This document shows positions 35,638 through 44,957 of a stretch of 64,000 nucleotides of DNA, in pieces. The stretch lies in the NCBI RefSeq assembly GCF_900114915.1, contig NZ_FOUS01000002.1:248001-312000 (forward strand), read 5' to 3'. The translations under genes were made by a program, and so were the position numbers. The notes below the pieces were generated by a model, which worked only from the letters and a program-made list of their open reading frames with translations, did not search any database and was not told the origin of the DNA. The number at the start of each line of letters is the position of its first letter. Position 1 is the stretch's first letter. The stretch is from Bradyrhizobium sp. Rc3b (GTDB taxonomy: Bacteria > Pseudomonadota > Alphaproteobacteria > Rhizobiales > Xanthobacteraceae).

Positions 35638-37026
35638 ATGTCCGAGCGGTGGACGCCCGAGTCCTGGCGCAGCAAGCCGGTGCTACAGGTGCCCGACTAT
35701 CCCGACGCCAAGGCCCTGGCCGACGTGGAGGCGCAGCTTGCGACCTTTCCGCCGCTGGTGTTCGCGGGCGAGGCGCGCAACCTGAAGAAGGCGCTGGCCC
35801 GCGTTGCGGCCGGCGAGGCCTTCCTGCTCCAGGGCGGCGACTGCGCCGAGAGCTTTGCCGAGCACGGCGCCAACAACATCCGCGATTTCTTCCGCGTGCT
35901 GCTGCAGATGGCGGTGGTGCTGACCTACGCCGGCGCGGTGCCCGTGGTGAAGGTCGGCCGCATCGCCGGCCAGTTTGCAAAGCCGCGCTCGTCGCCGACC
36001 GAGAAGCTCAATGGCGTCGAGCTGCCGAGCTATCGCGGCGACATCGTCAACGACATCGCCTTCACCAGGGAAGCGCGCGTGCCGGATCCGCAGCGCCAGC
36101 TGATGGCCTATCGCCAGTCCGCCGCGACGCTGAACCTGCTGCGCGCGTTTGCGACCGGCGGCTACGCCAATCTCGGCAGCGTGCATGAGTGGATGCTCGG
36201 CTTCCTCAAGGATTCGCCGCAGTCCCGCCGCTACAAGGAATTGGCCGACCGCATCTCCGACGCGCTCAACTTCATGCGCGCCTGCGGTCTCGATCTCGAG
36301 GCCCATCCCGAGCTGCGCGCCACCGATTTCTACACCAGCCACGAGGCGCTGCTGCTCGGCTACGAGCAGGCCATGACCCGCGTCGATTCCACCACCGGCG
36401 ACTGGTACGCGACCTCGGGCCACATGATCTGGATCGGCGACCGCACCCGCCAGCTCGATCACGGCCATATCGAGTATTTCCGCGGCATCAAGAATCCGAT
36501 CGGGCTGAAATGCGGCCCGTCGCTCAAATCCGACGAGCTGTTGAAGCTTATCGACGTGCTTAATCCCGACAACGAGCCGGGCCGGCTGACGCTGATCGGC
36601 CGCTTCGGCTCGGACAAGGTCGGCGAGCATCTGCCGAACATGATCCGCGCCGTGAAGCGCGAGGGCAAAGTGGTGGTCTGGTCGTGCGATCCCATGCACG
36701 GCAACACCATCACCTCGACCTCGGGCTACAAGACGCGCCCGTTCGACCGCGTCCTGTCGGAGGTGAAGTCTTTCTTCACGATCCATGCCGCCGAAGGCAC
36801 CCATGCCGGCGGCGTGCATCTGGAGATGACCGGGCAGGACGTCACCGAGTGTATCGGCGGCGCCCGGGCGATCACGGACGAGGACCTCAACGACCGCTAT
36901 CACACGGTCTGCGATCCCCGCCTCAATGCCGAGCAATCCATCGACATGGCTTTCCTGATCGCCGAGCTCCTCAAGCAGGAACGCGCGGGCAAGGCCACGC
37001 CGATGCCGGCCGCAGCGGGACTCTAG
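35638..37026 (+). CDS. aroG: 3-deoxy-7-phosphoheptulonate synthase, class II
   Basis: First enzyme of the shikimate pathway (462 residues), condensing phosphoenolpyruvate and erythrose 4-phosphate. The plant-like class II signature is unmistakable: [50 protein letters not shown], and later [23 protein letters not shown] and [18 protein letters not shown]. Metal ligands include the Cys in GGDCAE and His in DPMHGN. The ATG at 35638 follows a GGAGAG. A dgkA gene follows closely after the stop. Confidence 0.95.
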   Translation: MSERWTPESWRSKPVLQVPDYPDAKALADVEAQLATFPPLVFAGEARNLKKALARVAAGEAFLLQGGDCAESFAEHGANNIRDFFRVLLQMAVVLTYAGAVPVVKVGRIAGQFAKPRSSPTEKLNGVELPSYRGDIVNDIAFTREARVPDPQRQLMAYRQSAATLNLLRAFATGGYANLGSVHEWMLGFLKDSPQSRRYKELADRISDALNFMRACGLDLEAHPELRATDFYTSHEALLLGYEQAMTRVDSTTGDWYATSGHMIWIGDRTRQLDHGHIEYFRGIKNPIGLKCGPSLKSDELLKLIDVLNPDNEPGRLTLIGRFGSDKVGEHLPNMIRAVKREGKVVVWSCDPMHGNTITSTSGYKTRPFDRVLSEVKSFFTIHAAEGTHAGGVHLEMTGQDVTECIGGARAITDEDLNDRYHTVCDPRLNAEQSIDMAFLIAELLKQERAGKATPMPAAAGL

Positions 37027-37030
37027 GATC

Positions 37031-37384
37031 TTGCTGCGGATCTGGAAGGCCACGATCAATTCCCGTAACGGTCTGGCCTTTGCGTTCCGATCGGAGCAGG
37101 CCGTCCGCGAGGAGATTTTTGCGCTCCTGGTGTCGCTGCCGCTGGCCTGGTTGGTCGGCGCGACCGCGATGCGCGCGGTCGAGCTGGTCTGTTCGGTTGC
37201 GTTCGTGCTGACAGTCGAGCTGCTCAACACCGCGATCGAAAAGCTGGCCGACCGGCTGACGATGGATCACGATAAGCAGATCGGGCGGGTCAAGGACATG
37301 GGCTCGGCGGCCGTCGGCGTCGCGCTGCTGATGGCAGGCGCGTTCTGGATCATCGCCATCATCGAGCGACTGGGATTTATCTGA
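37031..37384 (+). CDS. dgkA: Diacylglycerol kinase
   Basis: Small integral-membrane lipid kinase of 117 residues that returns diacylglycerol to phosphatidic acid. NGLAFAFRSEQAVREEIF holds the amphipathic surface helix, then three transmembrane helices. The catalytic motif VELLNTAIEKLADRLTMDHD contains the conserved Glu and Asn. A TTG start at 37031 lies four bases after the aroG stop, inside a tight unit with aroG and nadE; the Shine-Dalgarno spacing there is short, so translation may be coupled to the gene upstream. Confidence 0.93.
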   Translation: MLRIWKATINSRNGLAFAFRSEQAVREEIFALLVSLPLAWLVGATAMRAVELVCSVAFVLTVELLNTAIEKLADRLTMDHDKQIGRVKDMGSAAVGVALLMAGAFWIIAIIERLGFI

Positions 37385-37400
37385 TCGGAGCGCGGCGGCC

Positions 37401-39158
37401 ATGACCGAACGTCTCAAAGCATTCGCGGTCACGCTCGCCCAGCTCAATCCGACCCTGGGCGATATCGAGGGCAACGCCGCCAAGGCGCGCAATGCGCGCG
37501 CGAGAGCCATCGCCGACGGCGCTGATCTCGTGCTGTTTCCGGAATTGTTCATCGCCGGCTATCCGCCGGAAGACCTCGTGCAGAAGCCGGCCTTCCAGGC
37601 GGCCTGCCGCGCTGCGATCGAGGCACTGGCCCGCGAGACCGCCGATGGCGGGCCGGCCATGCTGGTCGGCACGCCCTGGGTCGAGGACGGCAAGCTCTAC
37701 AATGCCTGCGCGCTGCTCGACGGCGGGCGCATCGCTGGCTTGCGTTTCAAATGCAATCTGCCGAATTACGGCGTGTTCGACGAGAAGCGGCTGTTTTCGC
37801 GCGGCCCCGCTGCGGGCCCGGTGACGGTGCGCGGCGTGCGGATTGGCGTGCCGATCTGCGAGGACATCTGGCTGGAGGAATCCGAGGACTACGAGAACGT
37901 GGTCGAGACGCTGGCCGAGACCGGCGCCGAGATCATCCTGGTGCCGAACGGCTCGCCTTACGCCCGCGACAAGAACGACGTGCGCCTGTCGGTCGCGGTC
38001 GCCCGCGTCACCGAGAGCGGCCTGCCGCTGGTTTATCTCAACCAGATCGGCGGTCAGGACGAACTCGTGTTCGACGGCGCGTCCTTCGCGCTCAACGGCG
38101 ATCTCTCGCTTGCGGCGCAATTGCCGTCGTTCGACGAGAGCATCGTCACGCTGCGCTTTGTGAGAAATGGCGACGACTGGCGCTGCACGGGCCCGATCGC
38201 CGAGCCACCCGAGGGCGACAACGCCGATTACGCCGCCTGCGTGCTGGGCCTGCGCGACTACGTCGGCAAGAACGGTTTTCCCGGCGTGCTGCTCGGCATT
38301 TCCGGCGGTATCGACTCGGCCCTCTGCGCGGCGATCGCGGTCGATGCGCTCGGCGCCGATCAGGTGCATGGCGTGATGCTGCCGTATCGCTACACTGCAG
38401 CACACTCGATCGCCGATGCGGGCGAGCTCGCCGGCCATCTCGGCATCCGCTATGAGGTGCTGCCGATCGCGGAGGCCGTGACCGGCTTCGAGACCATCCT
38501 CTCAGGCCTCTTCAAGAATCTGCCGCCCGATATCACCGAGGAAAACCTCCAGGCCCGCAGCCGCGGCACGCTCTTGATGGCGATCTCCAACAAGACCGGG
38601 TTGATGGTGGTGACGACAGGCAACAAGTCGGAAATGTCGGTCGGCTACGCCACGCTCTATGGCGACATGAACGGCGGCTTCAACCCGATCAAGGACATCT
38701 ACAAGACGCAGGTGTTTCGGCTGGCGAGCCTGCGCAACGGCTGGAAGCCCGATGACGCGCTCGGGCCGGCGGGCGAGGTGATCCCGCCCGACATCATCAC
38801 ACGGCCGCCGAGCGCGGAACTGCGCGAGAACCAGACCGACCAGGATTCGCTGCCGCCCTATGAGCTGCTCGATGCCATCCTGGAGCGTCTTGTCGAGCGC
38901 GAGCAGCCGCTGGATCAGATCATCGCGGCCGGTTTCGATCGCGAAACGGTCACCCGCATCGACCATCTGCTCAACGTCGCCGAATACAAGCGCCGCCAGG
39001 CCGCGCCCGGCGTGAAGGTGACGCCGAGGAATTTCGGCCGCGACCGCCGCTATCCCATCACCAACCGCTTTCGCGACAAGGGCGAGGGGCTGCCCGCCGT
39101 CGACGAGACGCTGGTCTCGCGCGGCAGCAAGGCGTCGATCGACGCGTTCGAGGGGTGA
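37401..39158 (+). CDS. nadE: Glutamine-dependent NAD+ synthetase
   Basis: Two-domain enzyme of 585 residues making NAD+ from nicotinate adenine dinucleotide. The N-terminal nitrilase-type glutaminase has its Glu-Lys-Cys triad in LFPELFIAGYPPEDL, FKCNLPNYGVFDEKR and GVPICEDIW. The C-terminal synthetase has the ATP P-loop LGISGGIDSALCAAIAVDALG, then TGNKSEMSVGYATLYGDMNGGFNPIKD and DQDSLPPYELLD. Length and order match the alphaproteobacterial two-domain form. It lies 16 bases after dgkA on the same strand. Confidence 0.96.
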   Translation: MTERLKAFAVTLAQLNPTLGDIEGNAAKARNARARAIADGADLVLFPELFIAGYPPEDLVQKPAFQAACRAAIEALARETADGGPAMLVGTPWVEDGKLYNACALLDGGRIAGLRFKCNLPNYGVFDEKRLFSRGPAAGPVTVRGVRIGVPICEDIWLEESEDYENVVETLAETGAEIILVPNGSPYARDKNDVRLSVAVARVTESGLPLVYLNQIGGQDELVFDGASFALNGDLSLAAQLPSFDESIVTLRFVRNGDDWRCTGPIAEPPEGDNADYAACVLGLRDYVGKNGFPGVLLGISGGIDSALCAAIAVDALGADQVHGVMLPYRYTAAHSIADAGELAGHLGIRYEVLPIAEAVTGFETILSGLFKNLPPDITEENLQARSRGTLLMAISNKTGLMVVTTGNKSEMSVGYATLYGDMNGGFNPIKDIYKTQVFRLASLRNGWKPDDALGPAGEVIPPDIITRPPSAELRENQTDQDSLPPYELLDAILERLVEREQPLDQIIAAGFDRETVTRIDHLLNVAEYKRRQAAPGVKVTPRNFGRDRRYPITNRFRDKGEGLPAVDETLVSRGSKASIDAFEG

Positions 39159-39180
39159 AGCTTTCGGTGTGAGGACGATA

Positions 39181-39245
39181 GCGCCCCATGGTTCGCTGTC
39201 ATCATCCGCGACGGCGGATGATCCAGTACTCCGCGGCGGATATTG
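39181..39245. repeat. Hairpin repeat, family with GATCCAGTACTCCGCGGCG (copy A)
   Basis: ATCATCCGC at 39201-39209 pairs with GCGGATGAT at 39214-39222 and is followed by the shared block TCCAGTACTCCGCGGCG. Related copies lie at 45.9 and 51.6 kb. There is no T-run, so it is a REP-like element rather than a classic terminator. Confidence 0.75.
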
Positions 39246-39312
39246 AGACGACCGACTTCGGCCATAGCGCGTCAATAGGGATGGCCCCGCGCTGGTGTCG
39301 AGCAGGTGAGGC

Positions 39313-39846
39313 ATGGCAGACGAGTTCATCCTAGATATTGAGGATCTCCGTGAGGTCGCTGCCTACGCGGCGGAAAATGCCGCGGACGTGCTGGAGATAT
39401 TCGAGCAATCGTATCCCGCAGATTCCCGTCCGCGCGATGCGCTCGAAACCGCCCGGACGTTCGCAAGAGGAGGCAAGCGGGTGAAGGCCTTGCGCGATGC
39501 TGCCTGGGCCGCGCTGAAGGCAGCAAAGGAAGCCGAAAATGCAGCAGCCAGCCAAGCTGCGCGCGCCGCGATGTGTGCCTCATCCGCGGCCTATCTCCAT
39601 CCCTTGGCTCGATCGGCTCAGGTCGGGCACATTCTCGGCGCGCCCGCCCTTGCAGCCCGGGCCACTGAACTTGCAGCGGGCGATGCTGCAGATGTTGGTG
39701 CCGACTATGTTGAGCGTGCCGCCCGGCGCGCGACGCCTGGGCTCGTCGAGGTTCTGCGCCGCTACCCGCTCGCACCGTCCGGTGGAGGGCGGGTTGGCGA
39801 ACTGCTGCGCGCAATCGACCGCAGGCTTCGCAGCGAGCTGGCGTAA
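39313..39846 (+). CDS. Imm5-like putative immunity protein
   Basis: All-helical, Ala-rich cytoplasmic protein of 177 residues. The pattern DVLEIFEQSYPADSRPRDALETARTFARGGKRVKALRDAAWAALKAAKEAE is that of the Imm5-like family, found next to polymorphic toxins in many bacteria. No toxin gene, secretion component or toxin-like domain is adjacent here. It may be an orphan immunity gene or a housekeeping relative. It converges on the cytochrome oxidase operon. Confidence 0.65.
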   Translation: MADEFILDIEDLREVAAYAAENAADVLEIFEQSYPADSRPRDALETARTFARGGKRVKALRDAAWAALKAAKEAENAAASQAARAAMCASSAAYLHPLARSAQVGHILGAPALAARATELAAGDAADVGADYVERAARRATPGLVEVLRRYPLAPSGGGRVGELLRAIDRRLRSELA

Positions 39847-39894
39847 CCAGATGCCCACCTCGCAAAGTAATGGCGGTGAGAACTCAGATTGCCG

Positions 39895-40287
39895 CTACGA
39901 CGGGGTTGCGAAAAACAGCACCCGCAGGAAGTGCGTGTATTCGGATTCGAGCACCATGATCGACACAAAGACCAACACCGCGATCGGCGGCAGTAGGATG
40001 GCATAGGCCAAGGCCAGTCGCTCCCAGGCCATGTGCATGAAGACGGCGACGATCAGGCCGGCCTTCAACATCATGAACAGCAGGATCAGCGACCACCTCA
40101 GATAGCCATGCAGGCCAAAATAGTCGACGAGGTAGGAGCCCGTGCTGAGGACGAACAACCAGCCCCAGACCACCAAGTAGAGCTTGATCGGGTGCTGTTG
40201 ACCCTTGGCGTGAACGGCTCCCGTTGCGACTGCGCCATGCGCCGGAGCGTGGAGCTGTCCTTCCATGTGTACCGCCGCGTTTGTCAT
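39895..40287 (-). CDS. Cytochrome c oxidase subunit IV-like membrane protein
   Basis: Small subunit of 130 residues belonging to the prokaryotic COX4 family. A His/Ala-rich soluble leader precedes three transmembrane helices: IKLYLVVWGWLFVLSTGSYLVDYF, WSLILLFMMLKAGLIVAVFMHM with the typical K..L...FMHM motif, and LALAYAILLPPIAVLVFVSIMVLE. It is the last of five oxidase genes on this strand, nine bases after the subunit III gene. Confidence 0.88.
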   Translation of the reverse strand: MTNAAVHMEGQLHAPAHGAVATGAVHAKGQQHPIKLYLVVWGWLFVLSTGSYLVDYFGLHGYLRWSLILLFMMLKAGLIVAVFMHMAWERLALAYAILLPPIAVLVFVSIMVLESEYTHFLRVLFFATPS

Positions 40288-40296
40288 GCGCCGACC

Positions 40297-41019
40297 TCAC
40301 CAAAGATAGAAGAATGCAAAGATGAACACCCACACGAGATCGACGAAGTGCCAGTACAGGCCCATGATCTCGACGATCTCGTAATACCCCTTGCGGCTGG
40401 TGAAGAAGCCGCGCCTCTCGACGTCGAAGTCGCCGCGCAAGACCTTCCGCGCAATGGCGATCAGGAAGATCACGCCGATCGTCACGTGGGTGCCGTGGAA
40501 GCCCGTGATCATGAAGAAGCTCGCGCCGAACTGCGGTGCGCCCCACGGATTGCCCCAGGGCCGGACACCCTCCATGATCAGCTTGGTCCATTCGAAGGCC
40601 TGCATGCCGACGAAGGTTGCGCCGAACGCCGCCGTGGCCAGCATCAAGGCTGCGGTTCTGACGCGATCGCGGCGGTAGCCGAAGTTGACGGCCATCGCCA
40701 TCGTTCCGCTGCTGCTGATCAGCACGAAGGTCATGATGGCGATCAGGATCAGGGGGATGTGGTTGCCGCCGATATTGAGGGCGAAGACTTCGCTGGGATT
40801 GGGCCACGGCACGGTCGTCGACATGCGCGCCGTCATGTAGGAAAGCAGGAAGCAGCTGAAGATGAAGGTGTCGCTGAGGAGGAAGATCCACATCATGGCC
40901 TTGCCCCAGGACACGTTCTTGAAGGCGCGCTGATCGGACGCCCAGTCGGCGGCGATCCCGCGCCAGCCCTCAAGCCGCGCAGTCGAATGGCCCGGATTTG
41001 TCAGCACGGTCTCTGCCAT
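40297..41019 (-). CDS. coxP: Cytochrome c oxidase subunit III (CoxP-like)
   Basis: Subunit III of the heme-copper oxidase, 240 residues and seven transmembrane segments. KAMMWIFLLSDTFIFSCFLLSYM, GMQAFEWTKLI, GFHGTHVTIGVIFLI and YWHFVDLVWVFIFAFFYLW are the canonical motifs of the family, including the conserved Glu and His residues. The ATG at 41019 is 15 bases after the stop of the second subunit III-like gene. The symbol follows the Bradyrhizobium coxMNOP naming; which of the two subunit III genes is O and which P rests on gene order. Confidence 0.88.
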   Translation of the reverse strand: MAETVLTNPGHSTARLEGWRGIAADWASDQRAFKNVSWGKAMMWIFLLSDTFIFSCFLLSYMTARMSTTVPWPNPSEVFALNIGGNHIPLILIAIMTFVLISSSGTMAMAVNFGYRRDRVRTAALMLATAAFGATFVGMQAFEWTKLIMEGVRPWGNPWGAPQFGASFFMITGFHGTHVTIGVIFLIAIARKVLRGDFDVERRGFFTSRKGYYEIVEIMGLYWHFVDLVWVFIFAFFYLW

Positions 41020-41033
41020 CTGGTCTCGCCTCC

Positions 41034-41738
41034 CTAGCTCAGCAATCGGCGACAGATGTTGACGAAATCGTCGGTCCAGCCCGTGAGAAGCCCGAGCAGC
41101 ACAAGCCAGACCAGCAGCAGGAAATGCCAGTAGATGGCGCACAGCTCCACGCTCAAGCGCATGTCGGCGATCCCGGCGCCGCGCCACATCTTGGTCGAGG
41201 TTCGGCCCAAAGCCACCAGACCACCGGTCAGATGCAGCCCGTGCACTGCGGTCAACAGGTAGAAGAAGGAGTTCGCCGGATTGGACGCCACGAAATATCC
41301 GGCCGCGCCGAGCTGTTGCCAGGCCAGAAGCTGTCCGCCGAGGAAGATCACGGCAGCTGCGCCGCCCGCGAGCAGGCCGATCATGACGCCTTCAGCGTCG
41401 TCTCGGTACGCGGCCACGTAGGACCATTGCAGCGCGACGCTGCTCAGGATCAGGACGCCCGTGTTGAACCACAGCAGCCGCGGCACGGGCAGCGTCCGCC
41501 AGTCCGCCACGTCCATGCGCATCGAGTAGGCGCTGATGAAGAGGACGAACAATGCGCTCGCGACGGCGAGAAACACGCCAAGTCCGACCTTCGCTGCCGG
41601 CCAGGTCATGGCATCGCCGCCGGGGAAATCACCAGCCGGGCCTTCCTCCAGCCAGGGCTTGGCCGTCAGCCGCTGCTGCGACAGCCACCACCCGGCGATC
41701 ACCGCAAGCACAGCCAGGAAAAGGATGATGGCGCTCAC
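41034..41738 (-). CDS. coxO: Cytochrome c oxidase subunit III-like protein (CoxO-like)
   Basis: Second subunit III homologue, 234 residues. Transmembrane segments are visible at the N-terminus (MSAIILFLAVLAVIAGWWLS) and through the protein; SFFYLLTAVHGLHLTGGLVALG and ELCAIYWHFLLLVWLVLLGLL match the last helices of subunit III. The GTG at 41738 overlaps the stop of the subunit I gene by four bases. Two subunit III-like genes in tandem are characteristic of the coxMNOP cluster. Confidence 0.85.
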   Translation of the reverse strand: MSAIILFLAVLAVIAGWWLSQQRLTAKPWLEEGPAGDFPGGDAMTWPAAKVGLGVFLAVASALFVLFISAYSMRMDVADWRTLPVPRLLWFNTGVLILSSVALQWSYVAAYRDDAEGVMIGLLAGGAAAVIFLGGQLLAWQQLGAAGYFVASNPANSFFYLLTAVHGLHLTGGLVALGRTSTKMWRGAGIADMRLSVELCAIYWHFLLLVWLVLLGLLTGWTDDFVNICRRLLS

Positions 41739-43513
41739 GAAGCAGCTCCCTGAATGAGCTGCGTCGCGTGCGGCGGCTGGTTCTGCGGAATGAAGTCCTC
41801 CGCGGCGCCAGGCACACTGTAATCATAGGCCCAGCGGTACACGACCGGGAGCTCCTTGCCCCAGTTGCCGTGCCCCGGAGGCGTCTCCGGCGTCTGCCAT
41901 TCCAGCGTCGTCGCCCGCCACGGATTGCCGCCTGAGGCCTCACCTTTGAACAGGCTCCAGGCAAGATTGAACAGGAACACCATCTGGCTGAAGCCGACGG
42001 TCAAGGCCACCACGGAGATGAAGGCGTTCAGTGAATGGGCCGAGGACGGGATGAACGACGTATCTCCGAGTTCGAAATACCGGCGCGGAACCCCGAGCAG
42101 TCCAAGATAGTGCATCGGGAAGAAGATCAGGTAGGCGCCGAGGAAAGTGACCCAGAAGTGAAACTTGCCGAGTGCGTCATTGTACATTCGCCCCGTGACC
42201 TTGGGGTACCAGTGATAGATCGCCCCGAGCACGACCATGATCGGCGCCACGCCCATCACCATGTGGAAATGCGCGACCACGAACATGGTATCCGAGAGGG
42301 GCACGTCGACGACGACGTTGCCGAGGAAGAGGCCGGTGAGCCCGCCATTCACGAAGGTGATGATGAAGCCGAGGGCGAACAGCATCGGCACCCTGAGATG
42401 GATGTCGCCGCGCCACAGGGTCAGCACCCAGTTGTAGACTTTGATCGCGGTGGGGATGGCGATGATGAGCGTCGTGGTGGCGAAGAAGTACCCGAATTGC
42501 GGGAACATGCCGCTCACATACATGTGGTGCGCCCATACGATGAAGCTGAGCGCGCCGATGGCCACGATCGCCCAGACCATCATGCGGTAACCGAAGATGT
42601 TCTTGCGTGCATGCGTGCTGATCAGATCGGAAACGATGCCGAAGGCGGGCAGGGCAACGATGTAGACCTCGGGGTGGCCGAAGAACCAGAACAGGTGCTG
42701 GAAGAGCAGCGGGCTGCCCCCGCCATATTTCGATAGCTGGCCCATCTCGACGAGGGAGGGCATGAAGAAACTGGTTCCCAGCAGGCGGTCGAGCAGCAGC
42801 ATGACCGAGGCAACGAAAAGTGCAGGGAATGCCAGCAACGCCATCACGGTTGCCGTGAAAATGCCCCACACCGTCAGGGGCAGGCGCATCAACGTCATGC
42901 CGCGGGTGCGTGCCTGGAGCACCGTCACCACGTAATTCAGCCCGCCCATGGTGAAGCCGATGATGAACAGGATCAGGGACGACATCATGAGAATGATGCC
43001 CCAATCCTGCCCGGGCGTTCCGGAGAGGATTGCTTGCGGCGGGTACAGCGTCCAGCCGGCGCCGGTCGGGCCGCCGGGCACGAAGAAGGTCGAGGCCAGC
43101 ACGAGGACTGCGAGCAGGTAGACCCAATAGCTCAGCATGTTCACATAGGGGAAGACCATGTCCCGGGCGCCGACCATCAGCGGGATCAGGTAGTTGCCGA
43201 AGCCGCCCAGGAACAATGCGGTGAGCAGGTAGATCACCATGATCATGCCGTGCATGGTGATGAACTGGAGGTACTGGTTGGCATCGATGAAGGAGAAGGT
43301 GCCGGGGAATCCCAGTTGCAGTCGCATCAGCCAAGAGAGCACCAGGGCCACCAGCCCGATGGCCGAGGCCGTCAGCGAGTACTGAATGGCGATCACCTTG
43401 GCGTCCTGCGAGAAGACATACCGTGTCCACCAGCTCCTCGGATGATAGAGCTCGACATCAGGTACTTCGGCAGGCGGAGTGCCTGCGATCCCTTCATATG
43501 GAATATCGACCAT
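41735..43513 (-). CDS. coxN: Cytochrome c oxidase subunit I (CoxN-like)
   Basis: Catalytic heme-copper subunit of 592 residues with 12 or more transmembrane helices. ITMHGMIMVIYLLTALFLGGFGNY holds a low-spin heme ligand, WFFGHPEVYIVALPAFG the CuB His and cross-linked Tyr, and VWAHHMYVSGM the other CuB His pair. VVAHFHMVMG provides the high-spin and low-spin heme His residues. GHPEVYI marks a type A1 oxidase. The ATG at 43513 opens a soluble leader of about 45 residues before helix I. It is the second gene of the operon, 78 bases after subunit II. Confidence 0.93.
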   Translation of the reverse strand: MVDIPYEGIAGTPPAEVPDVELYHPRSWWTRYVFSQDAKVIAIQYSLTASAIGLVALVLSWLMRLQLGFPGTFSFIDANQYLQFITMHGMIMVIYLLTALFLGGFGNYLIPLMVGARDMVFPYVNMLSYWVYLLAVLVLASTFFVPGGPTGAGWTLYPPQAILSGTPGQDWGIILMMSSLILFIIGFTMGGLNYVVTVLQARTRGMTLMRLPLTVWGIFTATVMALLAFPALFVASVMLLLDRLLGTSFFMPSLVEMGQLSKYGGGSPLLFQHLFWFFGHPEVYIVALPAFGIVSDLISTHARKNIFGYRMMVWAIVAIGALSFIVWAHHMYVSGMFPQFGYFFATTTLIIAIPTAIKVYNWVLTLWRGDIHLRVPMLFALGFIITFVNGGLTGLFLGNVVVDVPLSDTMFVVAHFHMVMGVAPIMVVLGAIYHWYPKVTGRMYNDALGKFHFWVTFLGAYLIFFPMHYLGLLGVPRRYFELGDTSFIPSSAHSLNAFISVVALTVGFSQMVFLFNLAWSLFKGEASGGNPWRATTLEWQTPETPPGHGNWGKELPVVYRWAYDYSVPGAAEDFIPQNQPPHATQLIQGAAS

Positions 43514-43591
43514 AGAAAACCTCCTCGGTCGTTTCCATCGGGGGCGACGAGTTGGTCTCACGCACCCGATCCATCTTCGCGGCGGCGCTTG

Positions 43592-44425
43592 CTACTTGCC
43601 GCCGGATTGATATGTCGCCTTCACGACGGTGCTTGCAGGCGGCAATCCTGCAAACGTTTTCTGTTGCTCCAGCCAGGCGTGATATTCACGCTCTTCGTCG
43701 ACGATGACCTTGGCCCGCATCTGATAGTGAGCCGCGCCACAAAGCTCCGCACAGAGAACGTCGAACGTTCCGGTTCGGATCGGCGTAATCCAGAAATAAG
43801 TCACCATGCCCGGAACCATGTCCATCTTGGCCCGGAATTCGGGCACGTAGAAATCGTGCAGGACATCAACCGAGCGGAGCAGAACCTTGACCGGCTTTCC
43901 CAGTTGAAGGTGCAGGTCGCCGTTCTCGATCACGACGTCGTCCTGCGCATGCGGATCATCGCGATTGAGCCCCATCGGATTTTCGGACGCGATGTTGCGG
44001 ACATCGGATGTGCCCAACCGCCCATCCTTGCCCGGAAGGCGGAAGCTCCATTGCCATTGCTGGCCCATCACCTCGACCTCGGTGGCATCCGCAGGGACCG
44101 TCACGAACTGGTGCCAGACCACGAGGCCGGGGGCGAGCATCGCCGCGACGCCGATTCCGGTTCCCACGCTCAGCCACCATTCGAGCTTTTTGTTTTCAGG
44201 ATTGTAGTCAGCCCGTCTTCCCTCCTTGTGGTGAAAGCGGAAGACGCAATAGGCCATGAAGGCGATGACCGCGACGAAAACGAAGCCCGTGATCCAGAAC
44301 GTGATGTTGATGGTGTGATCGATATAGGCCCAGTTCGTGGCGATCGGCGTCCACCACCATGGGCTGTAGATGTGAAACAGCACCGAGCCGATCGCGACCA
44401 GAAGCAGTATCAGTGCGACAGCCAT
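43592..44425 (-). CDS. coxM: Cytochrome c oxidase subunit II (CoxM-like)
   Basis: Subunit II of 277 residues. There are two N-terminal transmembrane segments (10-30 and about 40-65, with another hydrophobic patch near 90-110), then the cupredoxin domain. CuA ligands are complete: His in SVDVLHDFYVPEFRAKMD and the CAELCGAAHYQM motif, so the enzyme takes electrons from a c-type cytochrome rather than from quinol. No CxxCH heme site is present, so there is no fused cytochrome. The ATG at 44425 has AAGGA upstream. It is the first gene of the operon. Confidence 0.92.
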   Translation of the reverse strand: MAVALILLLVAIGSVLFHIYSPWWWTPIATNWAYIDHTINITFWITGFVFVAVIAFMAYCVFRFHHKEGRRADYNPENKKLEWWLSVGTGIGVAAMLAPGLVVWHQFVTVPADATEVEVMGQQWQWSFRLPGKDGRLGTSDVRNIASENPMGLNRDDPHAQDDVVIENGDLHLQLGKPVKVLLRSVDVLHDFYVPEFRAKMDMVPGMVTYFWITPIRTGTFDVLCAELCGAAHYQMRAKVIVDEEREYHAWLEQQKTFAGLPPASTVVKATYQSGGK

Positions 44426-44957
44426 CCTGATCCATCCTTGCCATCGAAGGCTACGGATACGAATCCAGGGCGGAGCTCATGTCTGTCGCGATGGCTGGCC
44501 TTTTTCGGTTGGCACTTATGCCATCGCCGGCCTCTTGCCTCGCCCATTCCACTGGCCGCGAAATCAAGAGAATATTCGCGACCATCAACTCTAAGGGCGT
44601 CTGCGTCTAAAATGATACCAGCCTAACCCGGCGTCAATAGCGCAATGTAGGTGCCCCGACGTGGTTGATCGCCGTGCTGGCAAAGCCGACAGAGCATCAG
44701 GCGCGCAGGTTGGGTCTGGGTGATGCAACGCACAAATCCGTGCCAGTGCACAATTCACCCAACCGTGAGTGCAGCCTTGCGCCGCAAGCGCTAAACTTTG
44801 CGAGGCAGGTCGCGACGGGTTCCGTCCGGCCAGGCTCGCTCGTTGAACCTGGGTTGCCGTACTCGACCCATCGCGTTTCCTGCTCATCAGGCGGACACGC
44901 GTGGCTGGAAAGCGCGTGTTATCGAAACCGCGATTTTCAGCACGGGAGGGTCCGTTC
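44426..44957. other. Divergent intergenic region upstream of coxM
   Basis: About 530 bases between the oxidase operon and the divergent DUF2189 gene. It should carry the oxidase promoter. No FixK-type box (TTGAT-N4-ATCAA) or other operator with full consensus was found; only a weak inverted pair, TGGCA-CTTA-TGCCA at 44510-44523, was noticed. Confidence 0.4.

Noticed and set aside
35683..37230. 515-codon minus-strand frame opposite the DAHP synthase
   Set aside because: Antisense shadow of a strongly conserved gene.
44510..44523. TGGCA-CTTA-TGCCA considered as a sigma-54 promoter or operator upstream of coxM
   Set aside because: The -24/-12 spacing is wrong for sigma-54, and a five-base inverted pair is expected by chance.
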